Part shown: positions 25,011-33,321 of the stretch, in pieces | Layout of the letters: each line of letters opens with the position of its first letter | Position numbering within the stretch: position 1 is the first letter of the stretch | From: a virus | IMG/VR virus record: IMGVR_UViG_3300032006_000010 | Coordinates: 1 to 54,395 of that record | Strand: one strand, 5' to 3' | Length of the DNA: 54,395 nucleotides | Notes under the pieces: generated by a model | Database searches by the model: none | The model's input: only the letters and a program-made list of their open reading frames with translations | What the model was told of the DNA's origin: nothing | Program-made: the position numbers and the translations under genes

Positions 25011-25409
25011 TCAATTCTCATAATTTACGCTTACATAAGCCATAGGGGTTACATTTGCTATGTTTTCTGGCGAAAAATTAGCTGTGCTAACATACTCTCC
25101 CCAAATTTTCTTACGACCTTCTATTGTAATTGGCTGTATACCTGACCATATAACCGAATCTCCATCCATACAATAAGCGTGGAAATAAGCCTCAAACTCG
25201 CCTTCGTCCATTAAATATATATAATAAGTAAAGACAGGACGCCATGAATTAGTGTTTTCTGCCTGCTCTGCATCAGCATAGAAATATATAGGTACTTTAT
25301 TTTCTGCATCAATTAAATTTCGCTCAATGGTCATATAATCATCTCCACATGACCAAGCATAAAAAGTGAATAAGCCAGCTAATAATAATCCTGATATTAG
25401 ATTGCTCAT
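25011..25409 (-). CDS. Putative secreted or lipoprotein-like 132-aa protein
   Basis: A hydrophobic N-terminal segment (LISGLLLAGLFTFYAWSCGD) reads as a signal or lipoprotein-type leader with a cysteine in place, followed by a beta-rich domain (VPIYFYADAEQAENTNSW, FTYYIYLMDEGEFEAYFHAY). It overlaps the upstream gene by 4 nt. A periplasmic or virion-surface role, superinfection exclusion or spanin-like function are possible; the sequence does not distinguish. Confidence 0.6.
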   Translation of the reverse strand: MSNLISGLLLAGLFTFYAWSCGDDYMTIERNLIDAENKVPIYFYADAEQAENTNSWRPVFTYYIYLMDEGEFEAYFHAYCMDGDSVIWSGIQPITIEGRKKIWGEYVSTANFSPENIANVTPMAYVSVNYEN

Positions 25410-25711
25410 TTTTTTTCCCTTAATGTGAACCCACTAGCAGAAGAGCCATCGCTCCTAATCCAACCATCATTAGTCTTTATCTCTAAAAAGTAAACCTTTT
25501 TATCCTTCACAACCCTAAATGCCCCAGATTCAGAAGTATCCTCAGGTTCCTCTACCTGTCCAGTAGGTATGTCTACTTTCTTAGCAATCTTAGAAATAGT
25601 ATACTCTAAATCAGAGTATCCACGACTATTATCGCTATTATCTCCATAATGATTAACACGTTGCCCCGTGCTTCTTACTACTGGATTAATTATTTTTCTC
25701 TTAATAGCCAT
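25406..25711 (-). CDS. Hypothetical 101-aa structural-region protein
   Basis: Basic N-terminus (MAKRK-like: MAIKRKIINPVVRSTGQRVN), then a mostly beta C-terminal half (FRVVKDKKVYFLEIKTNDGW). Not recognised. Coupled on both sides (1-nt overlap upstream, 4-nt downstream) and placed after the nozzle-like gene, so a tail accessory is likely. Confidence 0.65.
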   Translation of the reverse strand: MAIKRKIINPVVRSTGQRVNHYGDNSDNSRGYSDLEYTISKIAKKVDIPTGQVEEPEDTSESGAFRVVKDKKVYFLEIKTNDGWIRSDGSSASGFTLREKK

Positions 25712-28700
25712 TACTTTATACTCTTAGGCTTGTATACAACTCCCATAGAATAACCCCTAGCATCGCTAGCCGTAGCATCGTTCTCACCTGTAGCTTTCAT
25801 CTGTATCCAATGATTTTTATTATCAGCAGCTATAACCTTCTTTATAGTATTATTATCACCACTAGAGGAAGAACTTATATCTGTACCATTTTGCCAAGAA
25901 GTTCCATCTACTTTATAATATAGTCGTGTCCTAGGAAGGGCGTTACTATTGTTATCAATACTTGCATCAAGCTTGACATTTCTAAGCTTCTTATCCTGTG
26001 TATCGCTACCAAGGGTCAACTTTTTAGATACAAATGTCCAATTACGTTTATTAGGTCCACTAAGATACTTACATATTGTTCCGTCACTAAGTAGCAATAG
26101 GGAATGCCCATCACTAGTATAAGCACTGTCCATAACCTTGCCCGGAGTTTCCCATAGGTCCCACCTATTGTCCTGAGTATTATAAGCCCAGCACCTATTG
26201 TCGGTGTTAGTAAAGAATATAAGATAAGACTTTCTTCTAGAATCGTAACCAATAACAGAAGATTCCTTAACACTATCACTCAAACCAAGCCACCCATGAG
26301 AATCGGCTTCTAACATAGGAGTACCAACCTTCTTTATCTGCGGAGAAGCTAGATATGCATTTGTTTTATCAACCCAAAATAACCCATATGAAGTACTATA
26401 AACGCTTTTCTGCCCCATGCATCCAACGCCTTTTAAAGTATCCTCTATATACATAGACTCAGGATTTATGACAGCCATTTGCGTTGCTCCAAATACGTAG
26501 ACCTTACCCATAAACCCCGCTAATGCAGTAGGTACAAATGGCAACTGTAAAAAATCCTTAGACCAATCGAATATGGAATACTTACCCGGCTGAGAACGGA
26601 ATATAAAGTTTTCTGAATCCTCAAACTGAGTATGATTACAATTCCCAACAAATAAATAACCATTTTGTTCGGTGCTTACGGAGTAGTTCAGTGGTAGTGA
26701 GTGGATACCTTCAGATACCCCATTTATACTTCCATAAGAACCCTCTGAATAACCACTATCAATAACAGTATACTCCCATATTTGAGAAGTGCTATTCCAG
26801 TTAAATTTTACCAAGTCAATCTCTTTGACAAACCTATATAAACCATCTGGTTCAGTATCTGTTTCCAATATACTATCTGCTCTATAAAGAACTATACTTT
26901 TAACCCTTCTTGGGAGTTCTGCGCTAGCATCAATCCTTATGTTAAAGGTTATTGGTTGAGACATAACACTACCACCATCTGCAAAAGTTACATCAGCACC
27001 CATTAAAGCATTTTCTTGATAACCATCATAGACCAGAGCAACCTTGTAAAAAACCTTCTTCACAGTATCTGAACCAACCCAATTATCTGCACCAGTTTTT
27101 GCTGGAGCAGTAAATGTTAACCAATCTGTCAAGTCACCGAGTAAATTTGTAGGCTCAGTGTCTGTATCAGTCCAAGTATTACCCGCATCGGTTGCATGTT
27201 GTACTTTTATATATTTCCTAATTGTAGAGTCTGAGTATTCAGAATCATGCGGACTCATAGCAAATACCTTACTAAAAGTATTTGGTAGTCTTGGGGTTTC
27301 TATTCCGGGCCCTATAATAAAAGGATAGTCTCCCAATCTCCACCTTCTGCCGTCTCTCCAACTACCAGACCCAAGATATACGCTTTTACTATTAGGTTGG
27401 TCGTCATACTCAGCACCTATACTACCAGCTTCACCATATTTTGTGTAAACCCAAGACCTAGGATTGGGAAATATGTGAGGAAAAGTAGTTGCAATCCAAT
27501 GAGTCTGTTCCATAGACTCTTGTAACGGAGTATGGAAAGTCCTAACCCTTCTAGTGCCTGCATCTATATACATTAGCCAACTACGCATACCCGGAGAAGA
27601 ACCTTGTGAAGTTGGCATAACAACAAACTTTCTATTAACACCGCAATTAGGAGTGTTAGCTGGTGGCATATAACGATTACATATTGCTCCTCCTAACCAA
27701 TCAAACTTATCGAAAGGACTTCCTCCGGGGTAATCACGCCATGCATTATTAGAGTCGCTTGAACTGCTTATATTGTCTCGTATATGCATCAACATTGGTT
27801 GAGAAGCAACGCCAGTGGCATCTAATGGAATATTGAAGGTCGCCCAATTAACTACCCAATACGCTTTACCAGACGCAGATGTTGAATCCTGATAAACTGG
27901 ACCAAAGTAAGTATCAGCGTTTAAATCATATAACTCTTCCCATTCAGTCGCTTCAAGCAACTGACCAGTAAACATGACTGTTGGGTTTATAGTAGTTGTA
28001 TCTGTTCCATCAAGACACCCAAATACTAGATTACAATCTGCTACATGCTTCCACTTATTTTCATAGCCGTTAGTAGTTTCGGCTATATGTGTAGAGTTAT
28101 ATTGAGCGCTAGATTTCTTTAAGTAAACAAATTTTCCTGCTGCTCCGTCTTCTCCATCCCAATTAATTTTAGGAGATATTGAAACATAGGACGTTGCTGC
28201 TATTTCTCCAGCATCAGAAAGGTCATCTACGTTCTCATACTTGAACAATGGATAACTTAGTTCACCTATAGCACTAGCGGTACTAGTTGAAACAACCAAA
28301 TGAAAATCTCCAGTAGTATAATGAGTTGTGGCATGGTACTTAGTTGGAACAATTAAAAAGTCTGTAAATTTTTCCATAGCCTGTTGTTCTGGTGCATTAA
28401 GATGGATAATCTTATCTCTGTTAGCACCTTCACCTTCAACGCTACCATCATTCATACTCCAAAACTCTATGCTATTTATATATTCCTTTCCAGAAACATT
28501 CTGACCAGCGCATAAAACAGCTACACCCTTAAGTTCTCCATTTGCTGTACTAATACCAGTATCTCGTTGAGCATAATCAGGTCTAACACGTAAAGGCTGA
28601 CTTAAGCATTCAAACTTAAAAAGCTTATCATCGTCTATATTCATTACATATAGATGACTATCACCCTCCTTTATACCAATTATCAATTTAGAGCCCCCAC

Positions 28701-29370
28701 CACCATAACCATCACTTGACATTAATACAAAATCAGTGAAAGCATCTGCTTCAATAGCATCTTCTGCTTCAACAAGGTCTATCGCCTCCTGAACGATAAA
28801 CTCTGGCTTGGTAATTGTACCACTTAACCCATTGTGCGATACATATCCTGCCCACTTAGGCTTATTATTCCTGCCTGTTGCTATATATAATTCTTTATTC
28901 TTATTCTGTATATCAATACTATCAGAAGGACCAATATTAAATCTAGTATCTAACTTCTTTGGAGCTGAAGATTCATAATCCTCTATAACTCCAACCTCTC
29001 CAGACCCCTTACTAACAATAACTAAATCTTTTCTATCTGCGTGTTCTATAATACCCATATCAGTAAAAGCAGATGTTGTTTCAGATATCTTAAAATTAGG
29101 ATAAGCTATGAATGTCCAAGTATCACCATCGTTATAATCAGTTTTAGAGCCTGCAGTAAACTTTACCTTCACTCCATCACTAAGTGTTACATCGTCATCT
29201 AAAGTAATTCCAGAAACATTTGTTGCAGAACTCCAAGAGGCTCCAGCTAAACGTTTCTTCCACTGAAAAGAATCACCATCTTCATCTGTAATCTTAACAA
29301 AGAAGACAGTCTGTTTCGTTCCTGTAAAGGTTCCGCTTACAACTAGTTTATCTTCAGTATTAGTAGGCAT
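25711..29370 (-). CDS. Tail nozzle-like protein (large part), 1219 aa
   Basis: Long beta-rich protein with stretches typical of podovirus nozzle/tail-tube B proteins (P22 gp10 or T7 gp12 type): LPFVPTALAGFMGKVYVFG, then INPESMYIEDTLKGVGCMG, GLFWVDKTNAYLASP and YNTQDNRWDLWETPG, i.e. repeated propeller-like blades with G-x-V-Y-V-F-G strands. N-terminal insert of about 90 residues (GTFTGTKQTVFFVKITDEDG) is an extra beta domain. Its expected N-terminal strap seems to be encoded separately by the gene ending where this one begins (TAATG overlap). Family call is by pattern, without alignment. Confidence 0.65.
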   Translation of the reverse strand: MPTNTEDKLVVSGTFTGTKQTVFFVKITDEDGDSFQWKKRLAGASWSSATNVSGITLDDDVTLSDGVKVKFTAGSKTDYNDGDTWTFIAYPNFKISETTSAFTDMGIIEHADRKDLVIVSKGSGEVGVIEDYESSAPKKLDTRFNIGPSDSIDIQNKNKELYIATGRNNKPKWAGYVSHNGLSGTITKPEFIVQEAIDLVEAEDAIEADAFTDFVLMSSDGYGGGGSKLIIGIKEGDSHLYVMNIDDDKLFKFECLSQPLRVRPDYAQRDTGISTANGELKGVAVLCAGQNVSGKEYINSIEFWSMNDGSVEGEGANRDKIIHLNAPEQQAMEKFTDFLIVPTKYHATTHYTTGDFHLVVSTSTASAIGELSYPLFKYENVDDLSDAGEIAATSYVSISPKINWDGEDGAAGKFVYLKKSSAQYNSTHIAETTNGYENKWKHVADCNLVFGCLDGTDTTTINPTVMFTGQLLEATEWEELYDLNADTYFGPVYQDSTSASGKAYWVVNWATFNIPLDATGVASQPMLMHIRDNISSSSDSNNAWRDYPGGSPFDKFDWLGGAICNRYMPPANTPNCGVNRKFVVMPTSQGSSPGMRSWLMYIDAGTRRVRTFHTPLQESMEQTHWIATTFPHIFPNPRSWVYTKYGEAGSIGAEYDDQPNSKSVYLGSGSWRDGRRWRLGDYPFIIGPGIETPRLPNTFSKVFAMSPHDSEYSDSTIRKYIKVQHATDAGNTWTDTDTEPTNLLGDLTDWLTFTAPAKTGADNWVGSDTVKKVFYKVALVYDGYQENALMGADVTFADGGSVMSQPITFNIRIDASAELPRRVKSIVLYRADSILETDTEPDGLYRFVKEIDLVKFNWNSTSQIWEYTVIDSGYSEGSYGSINGVSEGIHSLPLNYSVSTEQNGYLFVGNCNHTQFEDSENFIFRSQPGKYSIFDWSKDFLQLPFVPTALAGFMGKVYVFGATQMAVINPESMYIEDTLKGVGCMGQKSVYSTSYGLFWVDKTNAYLASPQIKKVGTPMLEADSHGWLGLSDSVKESSVIGYDSRRKSYLIFFTNTDNRCWAYNTQDNRWDLWETPGKVMDSAYTSDGHSLLLLSDGTICKYLSGPNKRNWTFVSKKLTLGSDTQDKKLRNVKLDASIDNNSNALPRTRLYYKVDGTSWQNGTDISSSSSGDNNTIKKVIAADNKNHWIQMKATGENDATASDARGYSMGVVYKPKSIK

Positions 29371-29621
29371 TATGCTTCTGGCTCCCCAGATGTTCCACTA
29401 CTAGTCCCACCTTGTTTGTATACTAAGTCACTATAATCAAGGGATGAAAATCCATTACCCTTTAATAGTAAATCATCAGGTATAGCTCTAAGTTCCCCTC
29501 TTCCAAGAGAATCAAGGTTTAAAGCATCAGTAGCAGCATTATCAGGGATATCTCTAGAATCAGTTGGATGAGATACAATCCCAAAATTAAAGTTCCTTAT
29601 TTCAAAATTCTGTTTAGGCAT
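29370..29621 (-). CDS. N-terminal piece of split nozzle-like protein, 83 aa
   Basis: FNFGIVSHPTDSRDIPDNAA then LNLDSLGRGELRAIPDDLL is the normal beginning of podovirus nozzle proteins (D-I-P-x-N-A-A ... N-x-D ... G-x-L). Here it stops after 83 residues (SGTSGEPEA) and the 1219-aa part begins on the same TAATG. Either two chains assemble, or a frameshift joins them, or the split arose by mutation. Confidence 0.7.
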   Translation of the reverse strand: MPKQNFEIRNFNFGIVSHPTDSRDIPDNAATDALNLDSLGRGELRAIPDDLLLKGNGFSSLDYSDLVYKQGGTSSGTSGEPEA

Positions 29622-29626
29622 ATTTA

Positions 29627-30172
29627 TTATCCCGGAAACTTAGATTTCTTTGGTTTTAAATTAGCTCTAATTCTTCCAGAGCCATCATATTTAGATTTTG
29701 TTCCGTGTAAATATTCATCATAAAATCTTTTTCTAGTCGCTTTTTTTTGTGCGACTGTTCCACTTTTAAGATATGAATTTTTTATACTATCTAATTCATA
29801 TGCTTTTGGGACTTGAGATTTATATCTTGCTTCACCTATCTTAAGTTGAGGGTGACCTTTTTTTCCGTATTCAATCCCCCTTGCTCCCTTTGGCAACATA
29901 AATGAACTCCAGTCTTTATTTACATATTCATTTTTAATAGCTTGTTCTATAGGAGAAAGATTCGTTCTTTTACCTGTTATAAGCAATCTTTCGCTAGCCA
30001 TTTTATTCATTACTTTTGGAGAAAACCCAGTTCCTTGAGAAATTAAATTTAATTTTCTTAAATTTTCTGGATTCTGATTACCATACAATCTGCGAAAAGC
30101 CTCAGCAGTTCTAGGTCCCCATCTAAGAAATATGTTTTGACCAATTTTATATATTTTGTAAGGATTAGGCAT
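29627..30172 (-). CDS. Hypothetical 181-aa basic protein
   Basis: Strongly basic throughout (for example TGKRTNLSPIEQAIKNEY and a C-terminal RANLKPKKSKFPG). Helical N-terminal half. Not recognised. Overlaps the phosphoesterase gene by 8 nt. Base composition is more AT-rich than the neighbours (long runs of A/T codons), which may mark a recently acquired gene. It could be a toxin- or nuclease-like cargo, or a virion protein; nothing decides. Confidence 0.65.
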   Translation of the reverse strand: MPNPYKIYKIGQNIFLRWGPRTAEAFRRLYGNQNPENLRKLNLISQGTGFSPKVMNKMASERLLITGKRTNLSPIEQAIKNEYVNKDWSSFMLPKGARGIEYGKKGHPQLKIGEARYKSQVPKAYELDSIKNSYLKSGTVAQKKATRKRFYDEYLHGTKSKYDGSGRIRANLKPKKSKFPG

Positions 30173-30959
30173 TTCCGTCTATAACCTTTCCCCACAAAGA
30201 GGTGACACCATCAATAATATTAACAATATGTACAGTGAAATTTCCCGATTGAAAGTAGTCAACAACTGCAAAGGCATGTGCCCAATTACTTTTTCTTCTA
30301 CCCATAAAATTATTCGCCTCATGCGACATATCCTTTAAGCATCCAATTGACCACGCAGATTTCGGTCCATCCATCTGTGTCGCAGTGGTTTGCTGAAGGT
30401 CGTGATGGTGACCATACATAACGTTGCATCCAAGCCGCAATAAGTGATTGCGAGTATGCTGTATCCCAGCGTAGTGGTTCCCGTGATAATACCATAACTT
30501 ACCTATCTTAACATACTCTCCGTTGGGGTGGTATTCATATCCACGTTGTTCAAGAAGTAGAGCGTCTTTAACTCGTAGCCCCTGTAAATAGGGGTTTTCT
30601 TCAGAAAAACTGTTGAGCCACATTTCGTGGTTTCCTTCACAAAAATGTCTTTCTTTGACTCCAGCTTTGTCGAGGGCTCTGTCAATGTAGTCCATTCCTT
30701 CATTTATTTTACCTAAATCCTCATAAACCTTTGGGAGTTGGTACTCAAGCGGTGGTCTCCTTTTTCGTTTCCACTGCCAATGAGAAACCGACTCGAACTC
30801 TCCCACATCCCCGAGGTCAATATAGAAGTCTGGTTTAATAATCTTAATTGCCTTGCATACGGCATTGATTGCCGGTTGGTCGTGCAAAGGGAAATGCTTG
30901 TCTGGTGTAATGATTCCACGTTTAGTTACTCCAACATCTAATTTGGTACTTGCTCCCAT
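30165..30959 (-). CDS. Calcineurin-like metallophosphoesterase, 264 aa
   Basis: All five metal-site motifs are visible: D20-x-H22 (PDKHFP), G50-D51-x2-E (LGDVGE), G109-N-H-E112, H159 (YYHGNH) and G183-H-H-H186. This two-metal phosphoesterase fold hydrolyses phosphomono- or diesters. In phages it appears among late genes; a role in nucleotide, RNA-end or capsid-linked phosphate processing has not been settled. It overlaps the zinc-ribbon gene by 22 nt and the next gene by 8 nt. Confidence 0.88.
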   Translation of the reverse strand: MGASTKLDVGVTKRGIITPDKHFPLHDQPAINAVCKAIKIIKPDFYIDLGDVGEFESVSHWQWKRKRRPPLEYQLPKVYEDLGKINEGMDYIDRALDKAGVKERHFCEGNHEMWLNSFSEENPYLQGLRVKDALLLEQRGYEYHPNGEYVKIGKLWYYHGNHYAGIQHTRNHLLRLGCNVMYGHHHDLQQTTATQMDGPKSAWSIGCLKDMSHEANNFMGRRKSNWAHAFAVVDYFQSGNFTVHIVNIIDGVTSLWGKVIDGNA

Positions 30960-31243
30960 ATTCTATCCAATCCTTCTAAGTCAACGAATAAGTCTACTGT
31001 CTTATCCAAATGTTTAACAGTCGTCTTCTTAGTAAATCGCAACATTCTTTCACCACAGTGATTACACTCCCAAAACAACGGACCATCATATGCAGCAAGT
31101 ATCTCAATACCCTGCACACTCCCACCAGTGCAACAATAAGGGCACTTGTGTGGTGGGTGTTCTCTCCATCTTTTAGTACCCTTAATTGACAATCCGTCAA
31201 ATAGGTTTATACCTGTTGGCTCCTTCTGTACCATCCGTACCAA
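30938..31243 (-). CDS. Zinc-ribbon protein, 101 aa
   Basis: Two cysteine pairs, C-P-Y-C (HKCPYCCTGGS) and C-N-H-C (WECNHCGERMLRF), frame a small zinc ribbon; the phrase GPLFWECNHCGE resembles small proteins common in T4-like and marine phages near tail genes. The C-terminal end is acidic (DLFVDLEGLDRIW). Unknown function. It overlaps the muramidase gene by 37 nt and the phosphoesterase gene by 22 nt. Confidence 0.75.
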   Translation of the reverse strand: MVRMVQKEPTGINLFDGLSIKGTKRWREHPPHKCPYCCTGGSVQGIEILAAYDGPLFWECNHCGERMLRFTKKTTVKHLDKTVDLFVDLEGLDRIWEQVPN

Positions 31244-31683
31244 TATTTCTCCATCTTCGGTTTTCTTTTTACTAAGTTAGCATAATACTTCACTCTATAA
31301 CTACGTAGTCTCTCCGGTTCCAAACCAGACTTCTCAGCCATCGCTATTGTATTAGGTCCAATACGACCATCAACAACAGTAAACCATCCTTTTGCTGAGA
31401 TAGCTTCCTGCAATATCTTAACAGCTCTACTTCTACCCATATTAACAACCATGTCAAAATAGATAAGTTGTAAATTATCAGGTATATGGCTCACTCTAGC
31501 CTTTACCCAGTAGTCATTAAAATATATCTCAGCTGCATCATCCTGAGTAAGGTTTTTTATGTCTAGGTCTGGATATGCCCTTTTAGAGATTCCCATATTG
31601 GTTTCTCCTCCGGGGTCATTCTTATCGTTTACATAACCACCTTCGTGCTTCAATACAACTGAAACTGCTTCAGTGAAGTCCAA
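31207..31683 (-). CDS. GH108-type peptidoglycan muramidase (endolysin)
   Basis: LKHEGGYVNDKNDPGGETNMGISKRAY is split here as: H13-E14-G-G-Y, then DPGGETNMGIS, the N-terminal signature of GH108 lysozyme-like enzymes with Glu14 as catalytic acid; later NMGRSRAVKILQEAI matches the PG_binding_3-type C-terminal part. 158 aa if translation starts at TTG 31683, where AAAGGAAAAG lies upstream and the family N-terminus begins; a longer reading from 31839 runs out of frame across the previous gene and is rejected. With the adjacent membrane proteins it forms the lysis cassette. Confidence 0.85.
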   Translation of the reverse strand: MDFTEAVSVVLKHEGGYVNDKNDPGGETNMGISKRAYPDLDIKNLTQDDAAEIYFNDYWVKARVSHIPDNLQLIYFDMVVNMGRSRAVKILQEAISAKGWFTVVDGRIGPNTIAMAEKSGLEPERLRSYRVKYYANLVKRKPKMEKYWYGWYRRSQQV

Positions 31684-31684
31684 A

Positions 31685-31915
31685 TTAATCTTTTCCTTTG
31701 AACATTCCAGCAAGGATATCAGTAACAACATCAACAACCTTTTCAAAGAATATTTGCTCCTTATCTTCCGATACGAAGGGAATATCAATTTTCTTGTTAA
31801 TTGCAGTTGCAATTTTATCTGACATCTCATCAGAGGCAAGCTTACTCATCATGTCATCTTTCATTTGGTCTGCTTGCGACTCCGCCATTTCAATAAACAT
31901 CTTTTTAATATCCAT
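31685..31915 (-). CDS. Hypothetical 76-aa acidic helical protein
   Basis: Helical, Met/Asp/Lys-rich (MDIKKMFIEMAESQADQMKD) with a C-terminal hydrophobic patch (FFEKVVDVVTDILAGMFKGKD). AAGAAAGGA precedes the ATG; the stop adjoins the muramidase start. It may be a lysis regulator or anti-holin by position, which is inference only. Confidence 0.7.
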   Translation of the reverse strand: MDIKKMFIEMAESQADQMKDDMMSKLASDEMSDKIATAINKKIDIPFVSEDKEQIFFEKVVDVVTDILAGMFKGKD

Positions 31916-32062
31916 TTATGAGTCCTTTCTTATTTTTGTTATTTTATAAGCTAGGTAGACTATCGTCATAACAGCCACCATGCATTGTAAAGCAAGGCTA
32001 ACCTCTGTTAGAGATAAGCCATAATTAGCTAGACTGACGCATGCTACTTTGCAACTATCCAT
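31916..32062 (-). CDS. 48-aa membrane protein, holin candidate
   Basis: Cysteine-containing N-terminus (MDSCKVACVSLANYG) followed by one transmembrane helix (VSLALQCMVAVMTIVYLAY) and a strongly basic tail (KITKIRKDS). GGAAGG lies just upstream, and it abuts neighbours by one or two bases on both sides. Single-TM basic-tail proteins next to an endolysin gene are common pinholin-type holins, so this is one of two holin candidates in the cassette. Confidence 0.65.
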   Translation of the reverse strand: MDSCKVACVSLANYGLSLTEVSLALQCMVAVMTIVYLAYKITKIRKDS

Positions 32063-32063
32063 C

Positions 32064-32384
32064 TCACGACCTTCCATTTATCCTTGATACTGCGCCTTTA
32101 ATTTCCATTAAGACATCAGATATATCATTCATTTCCTTCACCATATTTTCATGTCTTCTATCACGGGTCTCGTCAGAGCGATTCCATCTTTCTATCAGCT
32201 TTATAATCATGCCTTCCATATTCTCCATAGTTTCAGACTGACCCTTATTTTCAACCATAAGGTCTCCTATATCATCAGCATTCTTATGAGAACTTTTAGT
32301 TATATGATACACCATATAGACACACATTGCCCCAACAATTCCAACCATTCCTGTCTGACTGTATATTTCAAGAAATTCCGTCAT
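32064..32384 (-). CDS. 106-aa holin-like protein with coiled coil (BhlA/UviB type)
   Basis: N-terminal transmembrane helix (TGMVGIVGAMCVYMVYHITK) followed by a long charged coiled coil to the end (MVENKGQSETMENMEGMIIK onward). BhlA/UviB-type holins have the same one-helix plus charged-tail plan. It could alternatively be a tail-associated membrane anchor. Sits four genes before... directly upstream of the 48-aa membrane protein in the lysis cassette. Confidence 0.65.
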   Translation of the reverse strand: MTEFLEIYSQTGMVGIVGAMCVYMVYHITKSSHKNADDIGDLMVENKGQSETMENMEGMIIKLIERWNRSDETRDRRHENMVKEMNDISDVLMEIKGAVSRINGRS

Positions 32385-32418
32385 TTAGTCCTGCCATAGC
32401 TAAGCGACACCTCTGGGA

Positions 32419-32790
32419 TTACTTTTCAGCAATAAGCCATTCGAGAGCCATCATATCACGAGCCGTCAGGTTTGCACCATTTAGCTCAGACAGTTTTATT
32501 TTCCGCACTTTGACATCTACCTTCTCCTCTAGCATAGAGATAAGTTCCGTTTGGAACTTTTCTGCTGTACCATTAGCAAAGTTGTATTGAATCTGCCCAT
32601 TCTCTTCGTCTGAATCAACTTTTTCGCCAAACTTTTCGAGCAGTTCCTGTCGAACTTTTTCGTACGTTTCAAAATGTGGAGACAGCTCTTTACTCAACCT
32701 ACCCAATCTAAAAGCAGTTCTTGCTTTCAGAGGAGCGTCGAGTAACTTATTAATCGCTTCAATACCAGCGACTATTTCGCCTAAGACCAT
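32419..32790 (-). CDS. Hypothetical 123-aa tail-region protein
   Basis: Helical N-terminal half (VAGIEAINKLLDAPLKARTA, FETYEKVRQELLEKFGEKVD), then a small beta part and a last helix (ARDMMALEWLIAEK). The plan matches a widespread small phage protein found near tail fibres or tail assembly genes whose role is unknown (DUF1617-like in style). Strong AAGGAG upstream. Confidence 0.65.
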   Translation of the reverse strand: MVLGEIVAGIEAINKLLDAPLKARTAFRLGRLSKELSPHFETYEKVRQELLEKFGEKVDSDEENGQIQYNFANGTAEKFQTELISMLEEKVDVKVRKIKLSELNGANLTARDMMALEWLIAEK

Positions 32791-32809
32791 AGTCTTTCTC
32801 CTTTTTTAG

Positions 32810-33049
32810 TTATTCTTTTTCGGCAGCGGCTTTAACCTTTGCCATTTCTGCGACAATCTCAGCAATGCGGTCATCACAAGATGCTTTTTGAGCTTCTTGA
32901 CTTGCTTTTTGCTGCTCCAACTGTCTGTAAGTCATATTAGACTTTACCTTTGGTGGTTGTGATTCTTTCTCAACAGCCACATCCTTCCAAGCATCAGCTG
33001 CTGGAGATTCAACCGCAGGAGCTGCTACTTTTGTATATTTATCAGCCAT
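32810..33049 (-). CDS. Hypothetical 79-aa Ala/Lys/Glu-rich protein
   Basis: An Ala/Pro-rich disordered first half (VAAPAVESPAADAWKDVAVE) and a C-terminal helix likely to form a coiled coil (RIAEIVAEMAKVKAAAEKE). No family recognised. AGGAG lies upstream; spacing to the neighbours is 15-20 nt. A tail-fibre or assembly accessory by context. Confidence 0.65.
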   Translation of the reverse strand: MADKYTKVAAPAVESPAADAWKDVAVEKESQPPKVKSNMTYRQLEQQKASQEAQKASCDDRIAEIVAEMAKVKAAAEKE

Positions 33050-33064
33050 TTGTTTCTCCTATTA

Positions 33065-33319
33065 TTATTCGGCAATACTGCCATTTTCGTTCCAATCCTC
33101 TGCTCCAAGTAACTCTCTAATTTCAGAGTGACTCCTCACAGCTTCTTTAGTAGTAAGAGAATTTACCGAATCTGGCATATCTCCGTCATACTTAATAAAA
33201 GTTTTTTCACCATTAAGTGATAATCGTAGTGTATCAGCACTATTTTCTAACACCTCATCATACTCTATACTATCTTTTTCAGATACATTAAACACTACAT
33301 ATTTTCTATTTTCACTCAT
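33065..33319 (-). CDS. Hypothetical 84-aa tail-region protein
   Basis: Contains DEVLENSADTLRLSLNGEKT followed by FIKYDGDMPDSV, a pattern (vl.ts.dTlR.S.dG...vKy.g..P) frequent in short proteins encoded next to phage fibre genes. Predicted beta-hairpins then a helix (EAVRSHSEIRELLG). Probably a fibre or baseplate accessory. Confidence 0.7.
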   Translation of the reverse strand: MSENRKYVVFNVSEKDSIEYDEVLENSADTLRLSLNGEKTFIKYDGDMPDSVNSLTTKEAVRSHSEIRELLGAEDWNENGSIAE

Positions 33320-33321
33320 AA

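Noticed and set aside
31684-31839. Longer start for the GH108 muramidase
   Set aside because: The extra residues overlap the 76-aa gene in another frame and look random; TTG 31683 gives the family N-terminus.
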